From contig CAIXQV010000269.1 of NCBI GenBank assembly GCA_903921605.1, positions 1 to 59,972 on the forward strand: a DNA stretch of 59,972 nt. Direction: 5' to 3'. The position numbers were made by a program, and so were the translations under genes. Below the pieces are notes generated by a model that saw nothing but the letters and a program-made list of their open reading frames with translations, ran no database searches and was not told where the DNA came from. Shown here in pieces: positions 52,379 to 59,972 of this stretch. The stretch's first letter is position 1. Each line of letters opens with the position of its first letter. Source of the stretch: an uncultured Planctomycetaceae bacterium. Its GTDB lineage: Bacteria; Planctomycetota; Planctomycetia; Planctomycetales; Planctomycetaceae.

Positions 52379-54508
52379 ATGCCACTCAACACTCAATCAA
52401 CGCGGCGGGCGTCTCAGGAACGTTCAGTCTTCAGCACCATCATATTCTTTGCGGCGATGTCCAGCTTTATGGTTGCACTGCCACAGGTCCGGCTTTCTGC
52501 CGATGAGACATCTGTGGATGTTGTGATTTACGGAGGTACATCGGCCGGTGTCGCTGCTGCTGTTCAGGTCTCTCGCCTGGGCCATTCTGTGATCCTGATT
52601 GAGCCCAGTTCACATCTTGGAGGACTCACGTCCGGAGGACTTGGCTTCACCGATAGTGGTGACAAAAGGGTGATCGGGGGAGTTGCTCGGGAGTTTTATC
52701 AGCGGATTCGTCGGCACTATGATCAGCCGTCCGCATGGGTTCAGGAGAAGTCTTCAGACTATCCTCGTTACCGGCCCAGTGAAGATGCCATGTGGACGTT
52801 CGAACCCAAAGTAGCAGAGACTGTCTTTCATCAGATGCTGAAAGAAGCCAACGTCAAAGTCTTGATGCGAGAACGTCTGAATCGTGAGAAAGGCGTGACG
52901 ATCGCCGAGGGGCGAGTTGTTTCGATCACAATGGAGTCCGGAAAGATCTTCAGCGGAAAGCAGTTCATCGATACGACCTATGAAGGTGATCTGATGGCAG
53001 CAGCCGGCGTGAATTATACCGTCGGGCGTGAAGCCAACTCAGTCTATGGCGAAACCCTCAATGGCAATCAGGTCAAAGCGAACCTGCATAATCATCGCTT
53101 CCTGAAGAATGTTGATCCGTGGTTGACGCCAGGTGATCCGTCCAGTGGACTTGTGGCCGAAGTCGAGAATGCCGGTCCCGGTGAAGACGGAACCGGCGAT
53201 CATCGAGTTCAGGCGTACTGTTTCCGGATGTGCATGAGCAAAGCTCCGGGCAATCGTGTCCCGTTTCCGAAGCCCGATCAATACGATGAGAAACGCTATG
53301 AACTGCTGTTTCGCAACTTCGAAGCCGGAGATCTGCGGGTTCCGATCAGTCCTGACATGATGCCCAACGGGAAGACAGATACGAACAATAACTGTGCTTT
53401 CTCGACCGACTATCTGGGCGGAAATTACCTCTATCCCGAGGCGAGTTACGAAGAGCGTGAGTCCATTATTCGAGACCATGAAGACTATCAGAAGGGACTC
53501 ATGTGGACGCTGGCCAATCATCCGCGTGTGCCAGAGGTCGTGCGACAGCACATGGCGCAGTGGGGCCTTCCAGCCGACGAATTCGTCGACAATGGAAACT
53601 GGCCGCATCAGCTTTATATTCGCGAAGCTCGTCGCATGGTCAGCGACTATGTTGTTACCGAACTTGATTGTCGACGAACTCGAGTTGCCGAGGATTCCGT
53701 CGGGTTGGGAAGTTACAATATGGATTCTCACAACGTCCGTCGCTACATCACGGCTGATGGGTTCGTGCAGAACGAAGGTGATGTTCAGGTTTCTCCCGGA
53801 GGAGCGTATCTGATCAGCTACAAGTCCGTGATTCCGGCACGCGGGCAGGTGACTAATCTGAGCGTTCCGGTATGTCTGTCGTCTTCCCATATCGCCTACG
53901 GCTCCATCCGCATGGAGCCTGTCTTTATGATTCTCGGTCAAAGCACAGCGACAGCGGCTGTTCAGGCGATCAGAGCCAACAAAGCACTTCAGGATCTGCC
54001 CTATGCCGCGTTGCGTGAACAACTCGTGAACGATGGTCAGGTGCTGGATCTTCCCCCGGGTTTGAAGAAGCAGGAATTGATTACGAAGGCGTCTTTGAAA
54101 GGACTTGTGCTGGACGACTCCGACGCAAAGCTTTCCGGTACGTGGACATCCAGCACGTCATCCACAAAGTATGTCGGAACCGGCTATCTGCATGACGGCG
54201 ATATGGAGAAAGGGCAGAAATCGCTCCGCTGGGAACTGACCGCGGTGGCGACGGGAGAACACGAGCTTCGCCTTGCTTACTCCTCGCATTCGAATCGCGC
54301 GTCCAATGTTCCGGTGACGGTCAGCGTCAATGGCTCAGTATCCGATCTCATCATCAATCAGAAAAAGCAGCCATCACAAGATGGTCTTTTCTGTTCTCTT
54401 GGAACCTACAATCTGCGAACTGATGACAAGATTGTCGTCACCGTTTCGAATAAAGACACAGATGGCTACGTTGTCGTGGATGCTTTGCAATTGTTGCCAT
54501 CGAAATAG
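52379..54508 (+). CDS. Secreted FAD-dependent oxidoreductase
   Basis: A 709-residue protein from ATG 52379 (AAGGGA ten bases upstream); ATG at 52352 is also in frame. The N-terminus has a hydrophobic export segment (about 20-38). The FAD-binding Rossmann motif VVIYGGTSAGVAAAVQVSRLG follows at once, then HLGGLTSGGLGFTDSG, the pattern of the planctomycete FAD_oxidored family (PF12831-like). TYEGDLMAAAGV and the substrate-domain phrase GSYNMDSHN come later. The last 130 residues (about 580-709) are a beta-sandwich resembling the xanthan-lyase-type carbohydrate-binding domain (RWELTAVATGEHELRLAYS and GYVVVDALQLLP). It probably oxidises a sugar or related substrate outside the cytoplasm; the precise reaction is unknown. 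Confidence 0.9.
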   Translation: MPLNTQSTRRASQERSVFSTIIFFAAMSSFMVALPQVRLSADETSVDVVIYGGTSAGVAAAVQVSRLGHSVILIEPSSHLGGLTSGGLGFTDSGDKRVIGGVAREFYQRIRRHYDQPSAWVQEKSSDYPRYRPSEDAMWTFEPKVAETVFHQMLKEANVKVLMRERLNREKGVTIAEGRVVSITMESGKIFSGKQFIDTTYEGDLMAAAGVNYTVGREANSVYGETLNGNQVKANLHNHRFLKNVDPWLTPGDPSSGLVAEVENAGPGEDGTGDHRVQAYCFRMCMSKAPGNRVPFPKPDQYDEKRYELLFRNFEAGDLRVPISPDMMPNGKTDTNNNCAFSTDYLGGNYLYPEASYEERESIIRDHEDYQKGLMWTLANHPRVPEVVRQHMAQWGLPADEFVDNGNWPHQLYIREARRMVSDYVVTELDCRRTRVAEDSVGLGSYNMDSHNVRRYITADGFVQNEGDVQVSPGGAYLISYKSVIPARGQVTNLSVPVCLSSSHIAYGSIRMEPVFMILGQSTATAAVQAIRANKALQDLPYAALREQLVNDGQVLDLPPGLKKQELITKASLKGLVLDDSDAKLSGTWTSSTSSTKYVGTGYLHDGDMEKGQKSLRWELTAVATGEHELRLAYSSHSNRASNVPVTVSVNGSVSDLIINQKKQPSQDGLFCSLGTYNLRTDDKIVVTVSNKDTDGYVVVDALQLLPSK

Positions 54509-54713
54509 CCGCGAGCCAGCTCGCTAAACTGACTCAGGTCTGCCTGTTCCGCATTGATGAGTGCCAGTGTTGACTACGACTGAGTGTTGGGGGGAGCCAC
54601 TGGACGCTGGACTACTGAGTCAGTCTGTTAATCTTCTGTTCGATGTGCGGGATAGCCTTTCGGTGCGATCCCCAGTAACTTTTCTTCGATCAAACTGGCT
54701 AAAGGTTCCGTGC

Positions 54714-55667
54714 ATGAGTGATCTGATGGCCCAGGCAATCTTTTTGGCCCATCTGGCTGCTACTTTGTACATGACAGGCCTGATTTGGATGGTTCAGAAA
54801 GTCAGTTACCCGCTAATGGCCTTCGTGGGTCAGGCCGAGTCAGCCGAGTTCGAACGGTTGCATTGTGACAGAATCGCGTGGGTTGTCGGTTTGCCGATGC
54901 TGGTGGAAGGTATCACAGGGCTCGTGCTGTTATGGTTCTCCCCGACGTGGTTTCCCGCATGGGGATTCTGGCTTGGAGCGGCTTTGATGTTCGGTAACGC
55001 CGCTTCGACTCAATTCCTGCAGGTGCCTTGTCACACAAAGTTGGCTGCTGGATTTGATCAAAACGTTCATCAGCGTCTGGTCAAAACGAACTGGATCAGA
55101 ACGGTCTTTTGGAGTCTTCGATCTTTCCTCCTGATTGGCATGCTGCTGAACATCCTGACGATCAGTGGGTTTCCGCGATCCGGAAATTTCTCAAACCTCT
55201 CTGCGGAATCTGTAATGGCGACTCTGAAAATTGGCGATCGAGCACCGGACTTCACGGCAAAAACTTCATCCGGTGACACAATCCGCCTGGCGGACTGCAT
55301 CGGGAAGAAGGGACTTGTCCTGTTCTTCTATCCGAAAGATGGCACCGCTGTATGCACAAAAGAGGCCTGTGCCTTCCGCGACTCCTACATGCAATTTACC
55401 GATGCCGGCGCGGAGGTGATTGGGATCAGCAGTGACTCCGACGAATCACACCTCGGCTTCGCCAAACAGTACCGGCTCACATTCCCACTGATCAGTGATG
55501 CAGATGGATCATTGCGGAAATTGTTTGCCGTCCCGAAGACGCTTGGAATAATCCCCGGTCGAGTGACCTATGTGATCGACAAAGACGGGATCATCCGCCA
55601 GATCTATTCCGCTCAACTGGCGTCGGATGAGCACGTGAAACAGGCCCTTGCGGCGCTTGGTCAATAA
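54714..55667 (+). CDS. Four-helix membrane domain fused to PrxQ/Bcp peroxiredoxin
   Basis: A 317-residue protein from ATG 54714 (AAAGG seven bases upstream). The frame is open to 54561, but that part is not protein-like. Residues 1-150 form about four transmembrane helices (HLAATLYMTGLIWMVQKVSY, VVGLPMLVEGITGLVLLWF, GFWLGAALMFGNAASTQFLQ). From Met168 to the end it is a complete peroxiredoxin of the Bcp/PrxQ type: IGDRAPDFTAK, peroxidatic Cys214 and resolving Cys219 in GTAVCTKEACAF, and GRVTYVIDKDGIIR. The two parts are in one frame, joined by about 17 non-conserved residues. An in-frame ATG at 55215 could start a separate peroxiredoxin. It would reduce peroxides at the membrane or in the cytosol. 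Confidence 0.85.
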   Translation: MSDLMAQAIFLAHLAATLYMTGLIWMVQKVSYPLMAFVGQAESAEFERLHCDRIAWVVGLPMLVEGITGLVLLWFSPTWFPAWGFWLGAALMFGNAASTQFLQVPCHTKLAAGFDQNVHQRLVKTNWIRTVFWSLRSFLLIGMLLNILTISGFPRSGNFSNLSAESVMATLKIGDRAPDFTAKTSSGDTIRLADCIGKKGLVLFFYPKDGTAVCTKEACAFRDSYMQFTDAGAEVIGISSDSDESHLGFAKQYRLTFPLISDADGSLRKLFAVPKTLGIIPGRVTYVIDKDGIIRQIYSAQLASDEHVKQALAALGQ

Positions 55668-55692
55668 TTGGCTGCGGGTAAACAAGCGGCAG

Positions 55693-56892
55693 TCAACGTT
55701 CAGAAGGTAACTGAGCAGGCTGCCAATGCGGCCACATCGCTCCACGACCTTTTGACAGTCGCGTGATCTGGTGCTCAACTGATGTCTTTAGATTGCGCAC
55801 GAAGAGTTGGCGAACGCCGCTTCGCAGTGAGCCATACAGTAACCAGTTTCCGTCGTTCGATGGTTTTGGATGATAATGCAGAGTCCCCTCCGGTGAAGTA
55901 GTTAGCTGCGTGGACTTACCTTCCAGGTCGACCTGACAGAGTTCTGTAGTTGACGCCGTCTTTATCGTGAAGAACACGGACTGCCCATCAACAGACCAGA
56001 CTGGCGTGTCGCTGCTGCCCTGGTGAAAGTCGTCAACATCAAGGAACAGAATCCATCCCTGGTAGCTGTTTTGGTCAGCCAACTTTCGCAGATCCTGACC
56101 GTCTCTGCGGACAATATACGGGTTGCTGTGCCCATGTTCGCCGCTCAGGAATAGAAGCCACTGACCGTCCGGCGACCATGTCGGCCCGAAGTTGAACGGA
56201 TTACCAGTGGGAATGTGTTGCTTGTTGGTACCGTCGGCATTTGCGATGAAGATCTGATAGTTCTCGTGATAACTGATGATCTTTCCATCTGGTGAAGCAC
56301 TGTAGCCATAGGCAAATCCGCTGCCGTCGCCGGAGACATCGCGTTTATTGCGGCCATCGAGATCCATCAGATACGGTTTTGAAATGCCGTTCATAAGAGC
56401 CGTGAATCCCAACGTGCGCCGGTCCGGAAGAAAGAAAAGTCCTCCGTTGTAATGGCTGACTCGATCAACAGCCGTGACGTTGCGCGACTCTTTGCTTTTC
56501 AGAGAAACGAGGAAGCTGTCCAGCATCCAGTTTCCGGGTTCCATGCGAAAGGTGCGGTTCGTCTCTTCCCACTCCGCGTTCTCGGGATCCTGCCAGCCTC
56601 GAGCAACAATGGCTTCGGCTCCGCTCGGCGACCAACCTGCAAACTGCGTCCAGGCATTCGGATCATCCACAAGTGATGGAGCAAGTTCCGCTCGATTGGA
56701 GCCATCAATCTGCGATACCATCGCTCGCATTGTTCGCACATTGGCATGGCGACCACCGGGCAGATTTGTCTGCAGTTCGGTGTATCCAATCAACGACTTT
56801 ACAAGTTCCGGTTCATCACCTGTGGCTTCATTGCAACAGGCGAGTATCAATAAGACCGGAAGGCAGCTCTTGATACTCATTGACATTTTCAC
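55693..56892 (-). CDS. TolB-like WD40/PD40 lipoprotein
   Basis: A 399-residue protein with a signal peptide and probable lipobox (LLILACCNEATG, acylated Cys near residue 19-20). Beta-propeller repeats of the TolB/PD40 type follow: TQFAGWSPSGAEAIVARGWQ, FAYGYSASPDGKIISYHE, NFGPTWSPDGQWLLFLSGEHG and TPVWSVDGQSVFFT, each with the WSPDG signature. It is probably periplasmic and membrane-anchored. There is no Tol-Pal operon nearby, so this is a stand-alone planctomycete homologue and not TolB itself. It converges on the peroxiredoxin fusion gene with 25 bp between stops. Function unknown; possibly ligand or carbohydrate binding. Confidence 0.88.
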   Translation of the reverse strand: MKMSMSIKSCLPVLLILACCNEATGDEPELVKSLIGYTELQTNLPGGRHANVRTMRAMVSQIDGSNRAELAPSLVDDPNAWTQFAGWSPSGAEAIVARGWQDPENAEWEETNRTFRMEPGNWMLDSFLVSLKSKESRNVTAVDRVSHYNGGLFFLPDRRTLGFTALMNGISKPYLMDLDGRNKRDVSGDGSGFAYGYSASPDGKIISYHENYQIFIANADGTNKQHIPTGNPFNFGPTWSPDGQWLLFLSGEHGHSNPYIVRRDGQDLRKLADQNSYQGWILFLDVDDFHQGSSDTPVWSVDGQSVFFTIKTASTTELCQVDLEGKSTQLTTSPEGTLHYHPKPSNDGNWLLYGSLRSGVRQLFVRNLKTSVEHQITRLSKGRGAMWPHWQPAQLPSER

Positions 56893-57171
56893 TCAGTTAA
56901 AATGGAAACGCTGCGAACATAAGAAATGCTGCCGACACCACCGCGATAAAGATTTTACGAATCTCGTCCCTAACGCAGCAGCCTGCTCGATTGCGAAGAG
57001 CACTGATTCTCAGCGATCTCAGCCTATTCGTCAAAGCAGGGGATTAATCTCAGGGAGTGTGTGAGATTTCCTGCCTCGTGGACTTCGAGTGAATTGTGTG
57101 CGGCAAGCCTGTAGAATCTGGGACCGCGATTTTGAGCGGGAAGTAAGAATCATTTTCATGCGGGAACGACA

Positions 57172-58131
57172 ATGGCCAGCGGCTTTCTGATGTTATTGGA
57201 CGACATCGCCACCATCCTGGACGACGTATCGGTCATGACAAAGGTCGCCGCAAAGAAGACGGCGGGGATTCTTGGCGACGACCTTGCGTTGAACGCCGAA
57301 CAGGTCACTGGCATTCAGGCGAATCGAGAACTGCCCGTTGTCTGGGCTGTGGCCATAGGGTCGCTTGTGAACAAAGTGATTCTGGTTCCGTCCGCACTGT
57401 TGCTCAGTTCACTGGTACCGTGGCTGATCGAACCGCTGATGATTGTCGGAGGAGCGTTTCTGTGTTTCGAAGGCTGCGAAAAACTGGCTCACAAGTTCTT
57501 GCACTCTAAAACAGAGCAGAAACATAAAGAACAACACAAAGCCAACATCGCCGACGCGCAGACGGATATCGTGGCCGCCGAAAAGTCGAAAATCAAAGGC
57601 GCGGTTCAGACAGACTTCATCCTGTCGGCCGAAATCATCGTAATTACTCTGGGAACAGTGGCAACGGCCGGCTTCATGACGCAGGTCGGCGTGCTGGTTG
57701 CGATCAGCCTGTTGATGACGGTGGGCGTTTACGGGCTGGTCGCTGGCATCGTGAAACTCGACGACATCGGACTTTACTTGATGAGGGCACCCGCGGATGT
57801 GACGGCAACTCAGCCGTCAGCACTGAGATTCCGAATGGGCCGGATGATCGTCGGGGGAACTCCTTATCTGATGAAGTTCTTATCCATCGCCGGAACCGCC
57901 GCCATGTTTTTGGTAGGCGGTGGAATTCTGGCTCATGGAATTTCACCCGCCCACCACCTGATCGAAGCCATACAGCAGCGACTGCAGCAGATTGAAGGCG
58001 TCGGTGGTGTCTTATCCTTGATTGCAGGGATGGCCGGCCATGCTGTACTGGGGATCCTTGTCGGTGTCGGCGTTCTTTTCGTGGTTGAGCTGGTGAAGCG
58101 GTTCCGAGGCGTTGCTCAACAGACGAATTGA
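57172..58131 (+). CDS. DUF808 membrane protein, YedI family
   Basis: A 319-residue inner-membrane protein very close to E. coli YedI in recalled sequence: LLDDIATILDDVSVMTKVAAKK, GILGDDLALNAEQVTGI, NRELPVVWAVAIGSLVNK and GGAFLCFEGCEKL. Several transmembrane helices alternate with a charged loop (about 122-142). Length is normal. The physiological role of the family is not established; a transport role has been suggested. It stands alone. Confidence 0.95.
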   Translation: MASGFLMLLDDIATILDDVSVMTKVAAKKTAGILGDDLALNAEQVTGIQANRELPVVWAVAIGSLVNKVILVPSALLLSSLVPWLIEPLMIVGGAFLCFEGCEKLAHKFLHSKTEQKHKEQHKANIADAQTDIVAAEKSKIKGAVQTDFILSAEIIVITLGTVATAGFMTQVGVLVAISLLMTVGVYGLVAGIVKLDDIGLYLMRAPADVTATQPSALRFRMGRMIVGGTPYLMKFLSIAGTAAMFLVGGGILAHGISPAHHLIEAIQQRLQQIEGVGGVLSLIAGMAGHAVLGILVGVGVLFVVELVKRFRGVAQQTN

Positions 58132-58153
58132 CGTCAGGGAAGTCGCTGACGTC
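58130..58153 (+). terminator. Hairpin at the end of the DUF808 gene
   Basis: GACGTCA (58130-58136), overlapping the stop codon, pairs exactly with TGACGTC (58147-58153) around a 10-base loop. No T-tract follows. Confidence 0.4.
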
Positions 58154-58812
58154 CCGCTGATGGATGGCCCCCATAACGAACGAGCACCCGAGGCTGAAGG
58201 ACCTCCAGAAGTGTCTTCCTTCCGCCTGGAGTTTGCCGAATGTGAAGACCAGGGAAACAGACCCGCCACTGTTCTCTCAAACTTGTCTCTTGATAATGTG
58301 TGCTAAGCTTGCAAAATGCAAGTGGTCGCCAGCGTGCTTGCGTTTTGTAAGAGAAGGGTGACGGTCGGAACGCCCCGTGAAGTGATGTCTGGAGCAAGCG
58401 ATGGCTGGATGAGGCAAACATCCGACTTTCATGAGTTCTATGTTGAAGGCGGGCACTGCGGCACGGCGAATCTTCGCGTTGCGGCGGACAGCAAAACGTG
58501 GCTCAGCTTTCTGGCTCGCGGAAGGAACTTCGCAAGGGCGTTTTTGATGCTGACGATTCGCTTGTCCGATTCACCTGTCTGACAGATCGCAGCAAGGAAG
58601 GGGCAACATCGGTTGGTACACAATTGGTCAGCAATTTTCGCCTGCAAACACTCAATTAACCAGTGTCGAACTTGTCGCGAATTGTCGATTGGACTGGAGC
58701 CTGTTAAAAACCGTGGTAGACTGGTCTGCTGTTTCAGAAGATGCTCACGAAAACGGCTGCACGTTTCCCCGCCTCATTAATCTCTCCTGTTAATCCCTCC
58801 CGAGTGTTTTCC
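58132..58812. other. 681-bp intergenic region
   Basis: Holds the SCP2-like remnant at 58316-58582 and a small hairpin (CTTGCA and TGCAAG, 58308-58322) just at the start of that frame. No complete gene or clear promoter is seen before the DUF1501 gene at 58813. Confidence 0.45.
58316..58582 (+). pseudogene. SCP2-like domain remnant
   Basis: An 88-codon frame with a stop four codons upstream of its ATG. The phrase TANLRVAADSKTWLSFLARG with a following IRLSDSP resembles the C-terminal part of SCP2-type sterol-binding-like domains (LRVTADSKTWLxFL...IRLKGSP). The N-terminal half of the domain and the usual tail after the SP motif are missing. It is probably a decayed fragment; a real short protein is possible but less likely. 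The resemblance is from memory and unverified. Confidence 0.4.
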
Positions 58813-59972
58813 ATGCTGAATATTCTTGGCCGACGCCAATCGGCGTTGTGTGATGGTCATTCGCGACGCCAGTTTTTGAAGATTGGCGGACTGGCGATGG
58901 GCGGGCTCTCGTTGCCTCAGATTCTTCAGGCTGAGCAATCAACCGCAGGCACGGCGGGAAAGAAGCTGTCACACAAAGCTGTGATAATGATCTATCTGTC
59001 CGGCGGCCCGTCGCATCAGGATATGTATGACCTGAAGATGGATGCTCCTCCGGAGATTCGTGGTTCGTTCAAGCCGATTGCGACCAACGTCCCGGGGATT
59101 GAAATCTGCGAACACATGCCAAAGCTGGCGACAATGATGGACAAGTTTGCCATCATTCGTTCGCTGCATGGTTGTCCTGATCAGCATGCGTCCGATCTTT
59201 GTATGAGCGGATATCCAATCGGACCGAAAGGGCGGCAGGATAATCATCCGTCGCTCGGTTCTGCAGTCGCTCGTTTGCAAGGGCCTGTTGATCCGTCGGT
59301 TCCAGCTTTCGTCGGCCTGACGATAAGGACTAAACACGATCCTTACTGCAATCCGGGCTTCGCAGGATTTCTCGGAACTGCTTACGCGCCGTTTCAACCG
59401 GAAGGCCAGGGGATGGCCGATATGCGGCTGAACGGGATTTCTCTTGATCAGCTTCGCAATCGACAGGGTCTGTTAACCAGCTTCGATAAATTCCGCCGGC
59501 AGGTCGATACTCAGGAGTCTTACCGCGGCGCGGATGCACTGACTCAAAAAGCGTTTGACGTTTTGACCTCAAGCAGGCTGGTCGAAGCGCTGGATCTTGA
59601 GAAAGAGGATGCGGCGTTGCGAGATCGTTACGGTCGAGGCAGTGCGGATCCGGCGTTTGGTGAAGATGCGGGGCCGCATTGGATGGATCAGTTCTTGACG
59701 GCTCGGCGACTGGTCGAAGCCGGAGTTCGCTGCGTCACGTTGTCCTTCGGAAGCTGGGACCGGCACGGGGCAAATTTTGAACGCTTGCCGACGCAGTTGG
59801 CCAAGCTTGACCAGGGAATTACGGCGCTCGTCGAGGATTTGCATCAGCGAGGACTCGACCAGGACGTCAGTGTCATCGCATGGGGCGAGTTTGGACGAAC
59901 TCCTCGCATTAACAAGGACGGAGGCCGCGACCACTGGCCTCAGGTGTCCTCCTGTTTATTGGCCGGAGGCGG
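58813..59972 (+). CDS. DUF1501 protein, Tat-exported, 3' truncated
   Basis: 386 codons are visible before the window ends, in phase with no stop. The ATG at 58813 precedes a twin-arginine signal (SRRQFLKIGGLAMGGLSLPQ, about 17-36). The family hallmarks are SGGPSHQDMYDLKM (about 65-78), AGVRCVTLSFGSWDRHG and GEFGRTPRINKDGGRDHWP near the visible end. It is the same family as the gene at 2652 but longer at the N-terminus and divergent in sequence. Its usual DUF1549/DUF1553 partner is not upstream on this strand, so it may lie beyond the window. Confidence 0.93.
   Translation, partial: MLNILGRRQSALCDGHSRRQFLKIGGLAMGGLSLPQILQAEQSTAGTAGKKLSHKAVIMIYLSGGPSHQDMYDLKMDAPPEIRGSFKPIATNVPGIEICEHMPKLATMMDKFAIIRSLHGCPDQHASDLCMSGYPIGPKGRQDNHPSLGSAVARLQGPVDPSVPAFVGLTIRTKHDPYCNPGFAGFLGTAYAPFQPEGQGMADMRLNGISLDQLRNRQGLLTSFDKFRRQVDTQESYRGADALTQKAFDVLTSSRLVEALDLEKEDAALRDRYGRGSADPAFGEDAGPHWMDQFLTARRLVEAGVRCVTLSFGSWDRHGANFERLPTQLAKLDQGITALVEDLHQRGLDQDVSVIAWGEFGRTPRINKDGGRDHWPQVSSCLLAGG

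Noticed and set aside
53039..54022. 327-codon minus-strand open frame inside the FAD oxidoreductase gene
   Set aside because: Fully antisense to a recognised gene with no motif of its own; the high GC-skewed codon use of the real gene keeps the opposite frame open.
54570..54597. TTGACT as a -35 box for the peroxiredoxin fusion
   Set aside because: No acceptable -10 hexamer follows at 16-18 bases.
1..59972. CRISPR array, insertion sequence, prophage or integron
   Set aside because: No regularly spaced direct repeats, transposase or integrase motifs, or phage genes were found on reading both strands; the repeats present are short palindromic elements.

Overview
The window looks like a chromosomal stretch of a free-living planctomycete (Planctomycetaceae-like). 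Nothing in it is a direct taxonomic marker, but the gene content is diagnostic. It has several secreted heme-motif proteins of the PSCyt1/DUF1549/DUF1553 type and Tat-exported DUF1501 proteins. It also has a LEPR-XLL-type N-terminus, a Minf_1886 (Verrucomicrobia/Planctomycetes-restricted) protein, a PSP1 protein, large receptor-type Ser/Thr kinases, and a PqqD-M50-HlyD adaptor cluster. No rRNA, tRNA, CRISPR array, transposase or phage gene was recognised. Both ends cut through genes.

Layout. 1-6.8 kb: a DUF1549/DUF1553 protein and its DUF1501 partner, a convergent secreted two-repeat protein, and a tiny secreted Tyr/Pro/His-rich protein with an operator-like palindrome and a clear terminator. 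7-16.1 kb: an Hsp70-family ATPase followed by a HEAT/TPR protein, a membrane HEAT protein, a lipoprotein, an NHL beta-propeller protein and an HpcH/HpaI aldolase. 16.4-24 kb: a small zinc-ribbon membrane protein translationally coupled to a receptor Ser/Thr kinase, a second DUF1549/DUF1553 protein and a methyl-accepting chemotaxis protein. 24.2-28.9 kb: a GT4 glycosyltransferase and threonine dehydrogenase (tdh), a divergent XRE-cupin regulator, PSP1 and Minf_1886. 29.4-30.3 kb: csrA overlapping an XRE-S24 (LexA-like, self-cleaving type) repressor, preceded by a perfect 30-bp palindrome abutting a promoter. 30.4-35.7 kb: a three-gene adaptor/site-2-protease operon. 36-40.6 kb: a third DUF1549/DUF1553 protein and a LEPR-motif exoprotein. 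41-44.2 kb: two overlapping P-loop ATPases with their own promoter. 44.2-45.7 kb: a Tat-exported putative glycoside hydrolase. 46.1-52 kb: an operon of FHA-EAL, AAA ATPase, and a kinase fused to a tubulin-like domain. 52.4-60 kb: an FAD oxidoreductase, a membrane-peroxiredoxin fusion, a TolB-like protein, DUF808/YedI, an SCP2-like remnant, and a truncated DUF1501 gene.

The best candidates for an undescribed system are three. First, the FHA-EAL / AAA / kinase-tubulin operon (51962 down to 46111) combines c-di-GMP-type, phosphothreonine and cytoskeletal-GTPase modules in one transcription unit. Second, the csrA-repressor pair may place a global RNA-binding regulator under a damage-cleavable autorepressor. 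Third, the PqqD-M50-HlyD cluster (35727 down to 30429) lacks an obvious exporter or substrate. Three related REP-like intergenic elements (11.57, 26.57 and 30.34 kb) and a separate 51-bp hairpin element (14.06 kb) are dispersed between genes.

All assignments come from reading the sequence and from recalled family motifs; no database search was run.
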